This document shows, one piece after another, positions 24,226-36,228 of a stretch of 64,000 nucleotides of DNA. Under the pieces are notes generated by a model. It had not been told where the DNA came from. It worked only from the letters and a program-made list of their open reading frames with translations, and ran no database searches. This stretch comes from Desmodus rotundus (taxonomy: Eukaryota > Chordata > Mammalia > Chiroptera > Phyllostomidae). The DNA lies in assembly GCF_022682495.2 (NCBI RefSeq), contig NC_071393.1:115522239-115586238 (forward strand), given 5' to 3'. Within the stretch, counting starts at the first letter, position 1. Each line of letters begins with the position of its first letter. A program made the translations under genes and the position numbers.

Positions 24226-25094
24226 CTTGTTCCCTGGTTTAGCTAAGCTGACTTTGCCTGAAGTTCTCTTTGCATTCTCAAAACCAGTTTTCCCTGCTCT
24301 GGCCTGGGCAGGCCACAGCCTAAATCTTGTCTATGGCATCGTGGTTTGAGATCTAAATAACTAGTGTCAATACAAAACAGAAATACCCCCAGGTGGTGTA
24401 GAAGGAAAATATCTTTCACATAGTTTGTCCTCTCAACACCTCCCTTTGCTCTAGTTTGTCATGACTATGTGTGGGAAACACCCAAACAGAGCAAGTCATT
24501 CATCTCTTCAACAAGGGTTTGCCAGGCCATGTTGGGTGCTGAGGATACCAGGGTGGGTAGGGTATGAGGGCTGCTTCCAGGAACTTCCTTAGGGGTGTCT
24601 GGGCCCGAATCTGATTGGCCAGGCAAGGAGACAGGCTGTTCCATTGCAGAGTACACTCAGCAGACGGTAGGATCTGACCTAGCCTTGTGGCTGGGAGCCA
24701 GGGTGTGAATGCAGGAGCAAGGACTCTGGTCCTCAGGATCTGGAGCAAGTCAAAGGTCAAGGCAGGAGGTTAGCCACACTGAGAGGAGGCAGAGTAGAGT
24801 CCAGCAGCTGAAGCCCAGCACCAGTGTGGGGACTACTGTCTGCTTGCTCTTTTTTTTTCTTCTTCTCTCCAGGGAGGAGCCCAAGGCAGAGAGAAAGCCA
24901 CTCAGGATCTCCCATGCAGAAGGTAGGAATGAACAAAGCAGTAGCAGGGGCCACAGGCCAGTGTTTAGAAGCAGCTTTGGGTCTCCCATCAAGATCTGCC
25001 TCAGGAGGACAGTGGCTGTGGGTGGATGGCCACACCTACCCCTGGGCCAGCCACTAGCACCAGGACAAGGCGGAACCGAGGCCTGGGGCACGAG

Positions 25095-25190
25095 GCCCAG
25101 AGCCTGCCACCAAAGTAGCTGTGTGACCTTACATAAGTCATTTCACCTCCTGGGACTCCATTTCTCCATTTAGATAATGCTTGGGGTTTC
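25095..25190 (+). repeat. MIR SINE fragment
   Basis: Core 'agctgtgtgaccttacataa', then 'gtcatttcacctcctgggac' and 'tccatttctccatttagata'. Confidence 0.75.
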
Positions 25191-25884
25191 CAACATTCAA
25201 GTACGAAGACTTCTTTCTCAAAGCAAAACATTTCGAAGAATCCACAGGATGGCAGTTGTAATTTTGGTATCTGTGGCCCCTCAAAATGCAAAATGATAAA
25301 AACTGCAGTCACTTTTGTGTCTTTTAAAGGAATTTACATTTTATGAATTGCAGAATCATTTACTGTCATTTACAAAAAATTGGGGTGCAACATCCTTTAG
25401 GGCCCAGAGTGACAGCCTCCATGAAAACTCCGACCCAAATCTAGCCAGTAGAGCTTTCATCTGCCTTAGAACTCACACAGATCAGTCACCTATCTCTCCG
25501 ACTTGAAAAACATAAGAGCCGCCAGAGCAAGGGCCAGTCAGTGTTTTTCAAACGTTTATTTATTATGAAGTCCATCAGTGATGCTAATGTGATGGAACAA
25601 AATGTGAAAGTAGGGGTGATGGATGACATTTGTCATGTTTTGGCTGCCGGACCTCAGAATCCCTTCCCAGGTGTGCGGAAGATTCCACCCTGTGAGTCTC
25701 GGTGGAAGTTAGAGCCCACCGCTCACCTCTCACTGGAGAGGCTGCAAGTGCTGGGCACCTGCCTGCCAGCCTCCTTCATCTGCTGTGCTTGGACGTGTGA
25801 TCTGGGCTCTGCCAATGAGGTGCACCATCCTGGACTCCAAAGCAGGGACCTCCGAGGGAACTCCTTGAAGAAACTTTTTCTGGC
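25191..25884. other. Intergenic, no gene seen
   Basis: No gene is supported. The 120-codon plus-strand frame at 25541-25903 runs into a SINE and has no recognisable domain. Confidence 0.45.
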
Positions 25885-25887
25885 CCC

Positions 25888-26096
25888 GAATGGTATGACT
25901 TGATTGGTTGGGCATCGTCCTGCAAAGCAAAACTCACCAGATCGATTCCTGGTCAGGGCACATGCCTGGGTTGTGGGTTCAGTCCCTGGATGGGGCACGT
26001 GAAAGAGGCAACCAATCGATGTTTCTCTGTCACATTGATGTTTCTCTCCCTCCCTTACCCTCTCTCTAAAAATAAATAAATAAAACCTAAAAAAGA
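25888..26096 (+). mobile_element. Ves SINE (plus)
   Basis: Its 5' head is diverged ('tgattggttgggcatcgtcc'). The middle 'gtcagggcacatgcctgggt' and the tail CTCTCTCTAAAAATAAATAAATAAAA are well preserved. Confidence 0.9.
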
Positions 26097-26534
26097 AGAA
26101 CCTTTTTCTGGTGCTGGTGGCAGCAGCTGTGGTTGCCACGTCCGGGTTCCAGGGTGTCGGCAGCAGCGGGGTCGCCATGCAGGGCCCAGCCTTGGCTGTG
26201 GTACAGGCTTCCCAGGACTGTGAGGCCAGGGCGGGGCCCTCTAGATAGCTTCTGTGCCCCACTGCTGGCCACACTCCTGGCTGCTGCCCAGAATCCTTTG
26301 TTCTCATTCCCACCCTGAGCCTGGCTCTCTGGCTTTCCTAGAGATTCTGTGGGCTACCCAATATCCTTTCTGTAAATTCCTCCTATGCTTAACTCATCCA
26401 CAGCTGGTTCCTCTTGCATTTTAAGTCAGAGAACCCTGACCAATTTACCGTCTTAGGTCAGTCTCAGCATCCAACTTATTTTTGTATTCTGCTTGGTCAC
26501 ACAGCTCTAAGAAGATTCTGGTCATACAGATGAG

Positions 26535-27078
26535 TGGTGCCTTAGTCCATTCAGGCTGCTGTAACAAAACACCAGAGACTGGGTGGCTGATACACAACAG
26601 GAATTTCTCTCTCACAGTCCTGGAGGCTGGAAGTGCAAGATCGTGGTCTGATGAGGGTTCTCTCAGGAGTCGCAGACTTCTCGGTATGTGGGGTCCGGCA
26701 GAAGTGAGGCCTGCTTGAGTGTGGTTGGTAGGGTAATAATATGGGTGTAATAATTTATAGTATTAATGGGACCATTTCACCTAAAATGTCATATGGTGTG
26801 CTTGAGTGTGATATTGTTCTATTACAGAAATACATGCTTGTGATTTTGCAATAAAAGGTTCTGCAATTTAAAAAGGAGGCGTTATTTGTGCCAGACCTAC
26901 ATTTTTCACAGGACAAAAGAAACTAGGGAGATAAGGGCACTAATTCCAATCTCAGCCCTCTACCCTTATGACCTAATCACCCCCAAAGGCCCCACCTCCT
27001 AATGCTATTGCCTTGAAAATTAGGATTTCAACATATTAATTTAGGGGGAATATAAAATTCATACCATAGCCAATGGTA
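26535..27078 (-). mobile_element. MaLR (MST/THE1-like) LTR (minus), with an internal insertion
   Basis: The left end 'ccttagtccattcaggctgc' and the right end 'gacctaatcacccccaaagg' and 'ccccacctcctaatgctatt' are the two ends of an MST-type LTR in reverse. The central part holds an extra segment flanked by a 12-bp perfect direct repeat (26712-26723 and 26799-26810). It is an old solo LTR with no viral gene. Confidence 0.75.
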
Positions 27079-27094
27079 ATAAATAATAATGACA

Positions 27095-27310
27095 GATACC
27101 ATTATGCAGCACCCACTCTATGGCGGGCCCTATTCTAGTCATTTTGTGTACATTAACTCACTTAACAAACCTTTGAGATGGGTCTGCCATTAGCATACCC
27201 TTTTGCAGGTGAGAAAACTGAGTGCAGAGGGGTGGAATAATTTGTCTGACATCTGGGGTTTAAACAAAGGAGGTCCTGTGCCAGAGTTTGTGCTCTTAAC
27301 TCCTATCAAC
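27095..27310 (-). repeat. MIR SINE (minus)
   Basis: Reverse MIR from the tail ('cccactctatggcgggccct', 'gtacattaactcacttaaca') through the core ('gaaaactgagtgcagagggg') to the head ('gagtttgtgctcttaactcc'). Confidence 0.8.
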
Positions 27311-27439
27311 AGCCTTTTTGTTTTGTTTTGTTTACAATTTGTCTTTTGAGATTAGAATAGTCTTTCGTTAAACCAATCTAAAAACTAGAAACAAAAGTAG
27401 TGGAAATTTTTGTCTCAGTGTTGCATGAGTAATTATCAG

Positions 27440-27753
27440 AATACCCAACAACTAACTGCTCTTTATCCTCCTCATCAACATCCAGTCCAGAAACGAAGAA
27501 CTAAAACTTACAGCAAGTACTAAACGAAGAAGACAACGTTGTCACTCCATGTTCCCTGTGACAAGCCTGGTGTTTGTGGAGCCGGAAGGACCCCAGTGCG
27601 GGAAGTGCTCAGCCCCTGGTTGCTCTGCTCTTTATCAGCAGACATGCTCAGGCTGGCACAGCACAGAATCTTGCGGGAATACCCACTGTCAGCGCCAGCC
27701 GGGTCTCAGAGACGCCAGGAGGAGCTTGTGCCGAAGTCCGCACGAAACCGAGT

Positions 27754-27784
<31 letters not shown>

Positions 27785-28475
27785 CACCTCACAGGAGTGG
27801 ACGGAAAGCTCCCAATGGCCCAAGCTGGAACAATTTGAGAAACAAAATGGGTCATATTAGTTAGTAACCCTAAGCATAAATATCTATGAGTCCACACTTA
27901 ACATAAATTTTTAAAAAAAAGAAAACTTCACAGTGGGGAAATCAGATGAACACGACTTCAGCAGGTGATGAAGATTAACATCAACAGTCATAAATCATGT
28001 TGTAGCCTAGAGCGTTGATATGATGTGATTCAAATGGCACTTCACCTCTGTGATCATCTTCCCTCAAACCACAACTCCGGCCTACCCAAGAGAAAAATAG
28101 GTAAGTCCTGAGAGAGAGATTGCAAGCAGAGGAGGATACTCAGCCAGTACTCACAAGGTCATCCAAAACAAGGAGAGTCTGGGAACCTGTCACAGCCAAG
28201 AGAAACCTAAGAAAACCTGACACCTTAATGTAACGTGGTGTCCTAGATGGGATCCTGGAACAGAAAAAAGGGCCATTAGGTAGAAACTAAAGAAATCTGA
28301 GTAAACTATGGGATTTAGTTAATAATAATGTCTCAGTATGGATCCATCAACTGTGACAAATGTACCATATCAATGACAGATATTAATAGGAAAAAGTGGG
28401 TGGTAGGGAAGGGGAGGATAATATGGGAATTCTCTACTATCTGCTCAATTTCTTTGTAAATTTAAATCTTTTCTT
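27440..28475 (+). mobile_element. Ancient L1ME-type LINE 3' UTR, interrupted
   Basis: 'ggaaagctcccaatggccca', 'tttgagaaacaaaatgggtc', 'cctgacaccttaatgtaacg', 'gatgggatcctggaacagaa' and 'taataatgtctcagtatgga' are the phrases of an old L1 3' end. The GC-rich block 27539-27758 followed by poly(A) (27759-27784) interrupts the AT-rich body and may be a separate insertion. Confidence 0.65.
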
Positions 28476-28477
28476 TA

Positions 28478-28690
28478 GCCCTTGCTAGTGTAGCTCAGTT
28501 TGTTGGGCGTCATCCCGCAGACCAGAAAGTTGCAGGTTTGATTCCCAGTCAGGGCACAGGCCTGAGCTGCAGGTTCAGTCCCTGGTCCGGGCACATGCAG
28601 GAGGCAACGATCAATGTTTCTCTCTCTCTCTTTCTCCCTTCCTTCCCCTCTCTCTGAAATCAATAAAAGAAAAACAATAATTTTTTTTCT
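28478..28690 (+). mobile_element. Ves SINE (plus)
   Basis: Head 'cccttgctagtgtagctcag', B-box-like GGTTTGATTCCC, 'cagtcagggcacaggcctga', tail CTCTCTCTGAAATCAATAAAAG. Confidence 0.9.
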
Positions 28691-29870
28691 TGAAAAATAA
28701 AGTCTATGAATAAAGAAAAGAATAGTAAAACTGACTGCCCCCCCATGGTGATGCAATTTAAACCACTTGATGGGCTAAACGTGTTTATTTAATGCATTCA
28801 TAACAGTTACAAGCTACGCACTTTTTAAGAGCAGTTTTTAAAGTACTTAAATATTTTTTAATGAAATTCTAATCTTCACATTGCATGCCCGAATCACCTC
28901 GGAGTAGCTGAGCACAGTCTGAGCCACGCCGAGGAAGGGGAACTCACAAGGAATGTCCTTTGTCTGTGTCCCTAAACCTCGCTGGATCTCTAAGATGAAG
29001 GAAAACCTGCATACCTCAAGGCAAAGCACTTAAAAACAATGCAGGAACTTCCCTTCCCCCCACCTCCAAGACACAGTGTGAGCAACTGTTTGAAGCCAAG
29101 CCTGCAGTTGTCTTTGTCCTGCATTTGCCTGTCAAGCCCAGCGCTCCTCAACAGCAGGAAGGGCAGAAGGCTGGTATGAAGCAGGGCAACAGATGGCTGG
29201 GACATGTCCTCTTAAAGCTCAGCTGCCCTGGCCAGTCTGCCAAGCTGTGTACATTTCAAACGTTTGAGGTTCAACCAAAAGAGACGAGTAATGATTTTCA
29301 ATCATTTGCTGAGACACATGGCTAATCCTCGGGCAGCCAGAGAAGAGTGTTCTCAAACTCACTTAAACCCAGTGGGGTAAACAAGAAAGCTCCGTGTGCT
29401 TTCTCAGCTTTGTACCCAGATCAGGCCATCCTGGGGGCAGTTGGACATTTGTGCATCCTGCTTTCTATGCTTTTAGAAAGGGTGTGATGTTTTGGTACAT
29501 GTGTTTGTTTGTTTCTTTGAGGAGAAAGCTGTTTGGTAGATAGGTTTGGATCCTGAGAAATTATGCACCCTGGCATCTGCCTCCTGGTCTGGAATTGGGA
29601 GATCTCGAGGTCAGTCAATTCTATTTCTCTGTCCTGATTCAGGCCCTGCTTAGTCTTGGGTTATGCTAATAGTCTCCTACAGTTGCCTCTCAGTCCTGCA
29701 TCATTAGATCAGGGAAAGGGCATCTCAGGGAGCATATGAACGTGCGTTTGTTCCAGGGGGGTGTTATAGTTTAAGCAGTGGATTCAGAAATCTTTGGTCT
29801 CTAAATATAATTTCCCACTAAAGGGGTTCCTAAGAGAAATGTCTTGTTCAGGTCTGGGTTGGAAATGTGT
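28691..29870. other. Intergenic, no gene seen
   Basis: No recognisable gene or repeat. Confidence 0.45.
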
Positions 29871-29879
29871 AAGATGAAT

Positions 29880-30440
29880 CTGGAGCATCCTGTTACACCA
29901 GAAGGCAAAGGGACTAACAAAGACTATACTGCAGCGGCATCAAAAGGACTCGAGCCAAGTGCAGGAGGTCCCCACTGGCCAAAGATGGGACGATTTGAGT
30001 GTCTAAGAGAGTAATAATAACAATGGATCAAAAGATATACATGCCGAAATCCCTTAGTTCATAATGATACTTTCAAGGGAAAGAACACAACTCATTATGG
30101 GTCACCTCTGGAGGATGCTAGGGAACAATTATTCTGGAAATTCATAAATAAAAAGAAAGAATTAAGCACGTATCCTGCTTTTCTTATAGGAAAATGACCA
30201 TGCAAACTTAATAGTTGATGAGGGAAAGCTTCTCTTTATAGACATATTCCAGCTGAGAAATGAAGGGGGGGAAAGGTAGAATTAGAACATCATAGTTTTA
30301 CAACCTCTAGGGGAATAATCAACCTACCCCGTGACCTTCATCACTAGCCACTAACACCAGAAAAAGAGAAAAAAGGACACAGTTGGTGTCCCTTGACGGA
30401 TGGACATGATACCTTTTATGAAGGCGTTAGGGTTGAATTT
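29880..30440 (+). mobile_element. Ancient L1ME-type LINE 3' UTR
   Basis: 'gactaacaaagactatactg', 'ccccactggccaaagatggg', 'gaaatcccttagttcataat', 'cactttcaagggaaagaaca'-type and 'aacttaatagttgatgaggg' phrases match an old L1 3' end. It may be a second part of the copy at 27.4-28.5 kb or an independent one. Confidence 0.65.
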
Positions 30441-32130
30441 CAAATAAATAACAAATATGTTTAGTGTAAGTATGTTCAAATTTTCCATGAGACATACTTT
30501 TATGAAAAATTATGCATTGTTTATCTTAAATTCAAATTTGGCTGGGCATCCTGCTTCTTATTTACCAAGCCTTGCAACCACAGAAGTAGTCAAAAAATTA
30601 AGGGTAGGTGCCGCCACTATGAAAAATAATCTGGCAGAGGAGAGTCACGTTACTCTGACTCCAGGCTTCCTCTCGGGCCTCATGCTTCCTGCCTTACACA
30701 CTACAGCCCAGCAGCACCAGACACACTGAACTGAGGCTCCCTAGAAGCGATCTGGAGAGACACTTGAGATAAGTCTTTTTTAAAATCAGTCAGGTTGCAA
30801 GTGGAGGGGCATCGTGGGGAGGAAAGAAAAAGCTAAGGGCCTGCCTTTGGGGTGGGATGAGGTGACAGGCAGTGTGGGAAAGGAGCAGAGATGCTTTACA
30901 AAGGGGATGATTGCAAGTTTTGTTGGTGACGAGTGGTGCATGCCCCTCCTTTGCCTGCTCACGCAGTGCCTTGGGAGCAGAGTGAGTTGGAAGCTGGAAT
31001 AGGTTTCCAATGTCTAGCTGAGTGGCTCAGGAGGTCCTGGTTACATTCAAGCCATTCCACACCACACTGGGTTTATAACTCTCTCCCCACCAGAAGCCCT
31101 TCACGGGTAGGGTCTGTGTTTCCAGCTTTAGATTTCCCATTGTCTGTCAAAGTGCCTGTCACTTCATACCTACCTGATGAATGAATGAATGAATGAATGA
31201 GTATATCCCTCTTCACACTTTGCAGAGATGGTCTCATTCTGACATAACAAAATTTGGTTATTAGACACGATTGCCTCGTGAAACACTGATAACTGTTATC
31301 ATTTCCATACACCATAACGGAATAGTTTAGAGCTGGAAACGAAGGTTGGCTCATGGAGGCAGAACCTCGAAGTTATTCTCCACAGCAATCTTGAGACATT
31401 TTCCTCGAGAATGGAGAGCCTAGCAGCCTGCTTCCTGTTTTCTCTTGCAGCGCCCACTCTGAGTGTCTGCCATATGTGGGTCTTGTGACGTGTTACAGCA
31501 GCTGTGGGGAGACTCCCATCACAATCAGATGATGAAGAAGATCCCCAGACAAGTCAGGAAGAATCGTGAGGGCTATCTAGACTCTCGTCCTGGGAAGCCC
31601 TGGCTGTTTTGAAAGGTCTGAGCCCCGCCCCAGTCACCATCTCTTTATTCAAGAGTGAGATCAAGAGAAAGAAAAAAAAAAAGAGGAGAAAAAGAGCCCA
31701 CTCCTCCACCTGCTCTTCTAGAGCAAAGGAAAGACAAAGGAAGAAGATGAGGGAAAGGCTACTGAGTGGGCACCTTAGGCTTAAGTTAAAAAGATCTCCT
31801 TCTGTGACCATGATGTAATAAGACATTTTAAAAAATCTGAATGACATTGTTCTTCCACATCATCATCTTACGGGTGATGAAACTATCCCATTGGTATTGC
31901 CATTAAAATATTTTGGGTTTTTTTCCTGAGGTTTTCAGGGGAAAAACAAAGACTTAGATGTTTTTCCTTTCAGCTTGACCATACACCTCATTCCCCACGC
32001 AGGGCTCCCAAGAGTTCTGGGTGGTCCAAAAACTCTTCTCCTCCTTCAGAGGCGGAGGTTAGTCACCACCGGGGATATGCTCTAAGTTAGGCAGCCTTTA
32101 CTCAATGAGGACGCTTGGCAAGGTGTGGAG
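30441..32130. other. Intergenic, with a (GAAT)n-tailed old repeat
   Basis: No gene is supported. A remnant at about 31040-31202 ends in a TGAATGAATGAATGAATGAA run and resembles an L2 3' end. An A-rich stretch lies at 31670-31690. Confidence 0.5.
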
Positions 32131-32159
32131 GCAGTGTCAGCCCAGCTGGAGCAGTGGGA

Positions 32160-32265
32160 GGCTGCCCCTAGACTGGAGGCTCAGTGAGGCCAGAGGCCAT
32201 GTATGTCTGTCCACCAACTGGCACACAGTAGGCGTGAGTAAGAGTTGAATGAATGAATGACAAAG
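32160..32265 (+). repeat. L2/MIR-type 3' remnant
   Basis: 'ccaactggcacacagtaggc' followed by 'aagagttgaatgaatgaatg' is the typical 3' end of old L2-type repeats. Confidence 0.6.
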
Positions 32266-32470
32266 ACTATCAATGCATATGGAAGTATAAGTTATACAAT
32301 GTCTCTTAAAAACTAGAAGCCCAATGTCTTCATTCAGTCTCAGGTAGGACCTGAAAATGGCATTTCCAGGTGCTTTGCAAGGAACCTGAGCCCACTTCAG
32401 GGGAGGAAGAGGTATTAGAGCCAGCACTAGACTCCATAAGGACACTCCAGCACCCTGAAGAACATCAGAG

Positions 32471-32703
32471 CCCTGGCTGGTGTGGCTCGGTGGCTTGAGT
32501 GCAGGCCTGTGAATCAAAAGGTTGGTGGTACAATTCCCCATCAGGGTACATGCCTGGGTTGTGTGCTAGGTCCCCCGTTGGGGGCATGCGAGAGACAACT
32601 GATTGATGTTTCTCTCACACAGCGATGTTTCTCTCCCTCTCTGTCTCCCTCCCTTCCCCTCTCTGTAAAAATAAATAAATAAAATCTTAAAAAAAAAAAA
32701 AAA
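32471..32703 (+). mobile_element. Full-length Ves SINE (plus)
   Basis: The best-preserved plus-strand copy in the intergenic part: CCCTGGCTGGTGTGGCTCGG head, GTACATGCCTGGGTTGTGTG middle, CTCTCTGTAAAAATAAATAA tail and a poly(A). Flanks AACATCAGAG (32461-32470) and ACACATCAGA (about 32703) form the target-site duplication. Confidence 0.95.
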
Positions 32704-32824
32704 CACATCAGAAATCCCAGGGGATTTGCAAAAACAAAATTTGTAAAAACAAATGCTGAAATTACGCCCATCAAATAAAGACTACAAACTGTTGTTCCGT
32801 GAAACCTCAGACTTGGGAGGCTGT

Positions 32825-33277
32825 GTAAGTTTCCTGGGGCTGTTGTGATCCAGCACCTCAAATCTGTGGCTTAAAACAACAGAACTTTATTGTTTCACAG
32901 TTCTGGAGGCCTGAAGTCCAAAATCAAGGTTTAGCAGAGCCATGCTCCCCCCAAAACCTGTGGGAGAATCCTTCCTTGCCTCTTCCTGGCTTCTGGAGGT
33001 TTGCTGGCAAACCCTGGCACTCCTTGGCTTATAGCTGCCTGTCTCCAATCTCTGCCTTCATCTTCAGGGCCTTCTCCCTGTGTCTGTCTTCACATGACCG
33101 TCCTGTTACAAGGACACCAGTCATATTGGATTAGGAGTCCTTACTATTCCACTGTGACCTCATCTTAACTAATCACATCTGCAAAGACCTAGTTCTAAAT
33201 GAGGTCATACTCTGAAGTACTGGGGTTAAGATTTCAACATATCTTTTTGAGGGAAACACAATCCAATTCATAACAGA
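32825..33277 (-). mobile_element. MaLR (MLT1-like) LTR (minus)
   Basis: Reverse MLT1 order: 'gtttcctggggctgttgtga', 'cacagttctggaggcctgaa', 'aatccttccttgcctcttcc', 'acaaggacaccagtcatatt', 'gacctcatcttaactaatca', 'aaatgaggtcatactctgaa', 'acacaatccaattcataaca'. A nearly complete old solo LTR without viral genes. Confidence 0.85.
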
Positions 33278-34040
33278 CGCATTTTTGGAACATGTTACAA
33301 TTAAAACAGGATTCAGTGATCCACCTGACCCAGAGAATCAAATAGTTACCTGCTCAGTCTTTACCTTCTGAAAGTCAGTATGAAGCATCAGGCCCCAGCT
33401 GACCAAATTCTCCATTATAATGGCCAGGCCTGATAGGCCAAAACCTTTCTGGCCTACTGCTTTACAGAACTGTACACCAAGGGTCATGTTAACTGTAACT
33501 CATTTGTGGGAGACAGTATTTCCCTACCCTTTCTTCCTGAGCAGAAACTCTATGATCACAAAGACGTATCACTAGGGATAAAAAAAAAAAAAAGTTATTT
33601 ACTCATCATTCCCTGGCCCTTCTTGGTAAGAAATAGAGCTCCAGGGCTGGCCGTGCCACTGATGCTAGACCAATGTTTTCTTCATTACTTGTATCATGGC
33701 ACAGAGAGAGTAAAAAGGTAGCATTTGTAAAGCACTGGGGGAAAAAGGACAGGGCTCCTCCAGCCACCTCTGGTTCTGCCCAGCTTCCTGAATGTTAAAG
33801 AGATTACAGTCTCAGACCACAGGACACTCCACTACGCGTGGATCCTGGGACAGAAGCCTAGGGCTAGAAGATTGCACAGATGTCAACCTTGAGGTAGGCC
33901 TCGGACTACCATACCATCCCACTTCCCCTTCAGTGGGTCTTCATTTGGTGACTCTTGACTTTTTCTTCATATGCACGTACACCTGACTCACCTGTATAAA
34001 AGGAAAGAACTGGCCTAAATTATATCACCTCCATGAAGAA
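33278..34040. other. Intergenic, no gene seen
   Basis: No recognised gene or repeat. A poly(A) run of 13-14 lies at 33580-33594. Confidence 0.45.
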
Positions 34041-34044
34041 TGAC

Positions 34045-34200
34045 CGCAGTTCTAATTCCTTAGGGAGGACATTGTTCACAAGTAGAATAGATATAAGGTG
34101 TCTAAGATTACAAAGCAGTCTAGTACTTAACCCAGGATCAGAACTAGAGCCTGCAATCACAGTTTTCTTCTCTAGGTTAGAGTCCTTCCTCATGGAAGAT
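34045..34200 (-). repeat. Degraded MIR SINE (minus)
   Basis: 'cttagggaggacattgttca', 'gtctaagattacaaagcagt' and 'tagtacttaacccaggatca' follow the reverse MIR core, strongly diverged. Confidence 0.45.
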
Positions 34201-34299
34201 GAGGGTCTCGGCACAAGGAGAGATGATTGGCTTGTGAGCCAGGGAGGGGCTCTTCCTTGGATCACCTGAAGAAGCTTAGCCAGCTTCCATAGGTTGCAG

Positions 34300-34520
34300 C
34301 TTCTCTCCAAAGGTACAGATTCCTCTTAAGTGCCTCCTCCTCCAGGCAGCCCTCCTTGACCATGTAACCTGAATCTGGTGGCCTTTCTCCGAGTTCTGGC
34401 ACCTACTTTCCTCATAGCACCTACTGTATTGTAGAGTAACTTATCATCTGCCTTTCTTACCAGGTTGAAAACTCCTGGCTCTTACATTCCTTTTATTGCC
34501 TATGTCTAGTTCCCACAAGC
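34300..34520 (+). repeat. L2 LINE remnant
   Basis: 'cctccaggcagccctccttg', 'tactttcctcatagcaccta' and 'tgaaaactcctggctcttac' are L2 3'-region phrases. Confidence 0.6.
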
Positions 34521-35020
34521 TTACTGAACAAAATGAATGTAACAAATCAGTTTGGGGACAGCGGATGACTACCTCCACAAGTCAGTTTCTTTGAAAACCA
34601 CACAATTTCTGCTTGACGCCCTAAACATTTCCACCTCTGCTCACACCTGGTTCCAGGCAACTAAGAAATTGGCCGGACTCTTTAGCCAGGAATACCTTTG
34701 CTCCTCCTCCTACCTTCCTGTCAATCCCTCTTGTTCAATTCTGGTTTCCTCAGCTCCCCTGAGTTGCCACCTGTTAGGATTTTCCCCTGAGAAGGGACAT
34801 CTTAACAAGTACTGGTTACACTTCTACCCACGGGCGTCCCCTCCTGACTGTCCCTCAATCCTCTCTTGACAGTCCTCTGTGGGCCAGGTCAATAGCTAGG
34901 GCCCAGGGGCCTGCTGGTCAGGCGGAGGGGATCAGGACTGTCTGTGACCGTCCTCCCCCTCCTCTCATCTCTCTCTCCTCCTCTCTCTCACCCCCTTTCC
35001 CTCCTAATTTATTTGTGTAT
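34521..35020. other. Intergenic, pyrimidine-rich
   Basis: No gene is supported. A CT-rich low-complexity run lies at 34955-35005. Confidence 0.5.
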
Positions 35021-35024
35021 CTAT

Positions 35025-36228
35025 TGTGAGCTTTATTGAGATATAATCCACACGCCATAAAATCCAATCTTTTAAAGTGTACAGTTCAGCAGTTTTAGTG
35101 TATTTCCAGAATTGTGCAACCATTACCACTATCTAATTCCAGAACGTTTTCATCACCCCCAAAAAGAAGCCCCACACTCATCAGCAATCCCTTCTCATTC
35201 TCCACCCCCCCGCCCAGGCCTTGGCAAACACTAATCTACTTCTCATCTCTATGGATTTGCTTATTCTAGATATGTCGTATAAATAGAATCATACAATATG
35301 TGTTGTTTTGTGTCTGGCTTCTTTCACTTAGCACGTTTTCAATATTCATCTACGTCTAACATATACCAGTAGTTCATTCCTTTTTAGAGACAAATAATAT
35401 TCCATTGTATGGACATACCACCTTTTATTTACCCACTCTTCATTTGGTGGACATTTGGGTTGTTTCCATCTTTTGGCTATTTGAATAATGCTGCTATGAA
35501 CATTCATGTACAAGGTCTTATGTAAACACATGTTTTCAATTCTTTTAGGTACATACCTAAGAGTGGAATTCCTGGATCACAAAGTAACTTTTTGAAAAAC
35601 TGCCAGATAGTTTTCTAAATATGCTACACCATTTCACAATCCCATCAACAATGTATGAGGCTCTAATTTCTCCATATCTGTATAAGCACTTGTTTTTATC
35701 TGTCTTAAATTTGACCACGCTAGTAAGTGTGAAGCTGTAGCTCACTGTGGCTTTGGTTTGCATTTCGCTGCTGGCTGCTGCTGTTGAGTATCACTTCATG
35801 TGCTTATTGACCGTCTGCATGTCTGTGCAATTCCTTCGCCCACTTTAAAACTTGAGTTGTCTTTTTATCATTGAGTTGTAAGATGTTTTGTTTATTCTGA
35901 TTGCAAGTTCCTTATCGTATATATAATTTGCAAATATTTTTTTTCTATTCTGTGGGCTTTGTCACTTTCTTTAATTTTTTTTTAAGTTTTCAGTTACAAT
36001 TGATATTACATTAGTTTCAGGCATAGGTTTTTTCACTTTCTTGATGGTGCTCTTTGAAGTGCAGAAGTTTTAATTTTGATAAAGTGCAATACACATGTAT
36101 CTATTTTTTTTTGTCATTTGTGCTTTTGATGTGATATCGAAGAAACTATTACCTAATCCAAGGTCTTGAAAATATATTCCTCTGTTTTCTTCTAAGAGTT
36201 TTATAGTTTTTAGCGCTTACATTTAAAT
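35025..36228 (-). mobile_element. Old L1M LINE (ORF2 3' part, minus) with nested insertion
   Basis: Continuous reverse L1M sequence covering the end of ORF2 and the 3' side: 'ttattgagatataatccaca', 'gtgcaaccattaccactatc', 'attccattgtatggacatac', 'gctgctatgaacattcatgt', 'cacttcatgtgcttattgac', 'gagttttatagtttttagcg'. All frames are interrupted. It is split by a short younger L1 3' end at 35972-36032. Confidence 0.9.
35972..36032 (-). mobile_element. Short L1 3'-end insertion nested in the older L1
   Basis: About 61 bp of T-rich start (the reverse poly(A)) then 'aagttttcagttacaattga' and 'cattagtttcaggcataggt', the 3' end of a different L1. It is flanked by a perfect 10-bp duplication TCACTTTCTT at 35962-35971 and 36033-36042. 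Confidence 0.85.

Noticed and set aside
25723..26313. 196-codon minus-strand open frame
   Set aside because: Its middle translates a Ves SINE antisense, and the ends show no domain. It is a chance frame.
26535..27078. Possible endogenous retrovirus with genes
   Set aside because: Only LTR-type sequence of the old MaLR group is visible, here and at 17080, 17335, 32825 and 53222. No gag, pol or env frame accompanies any of them.
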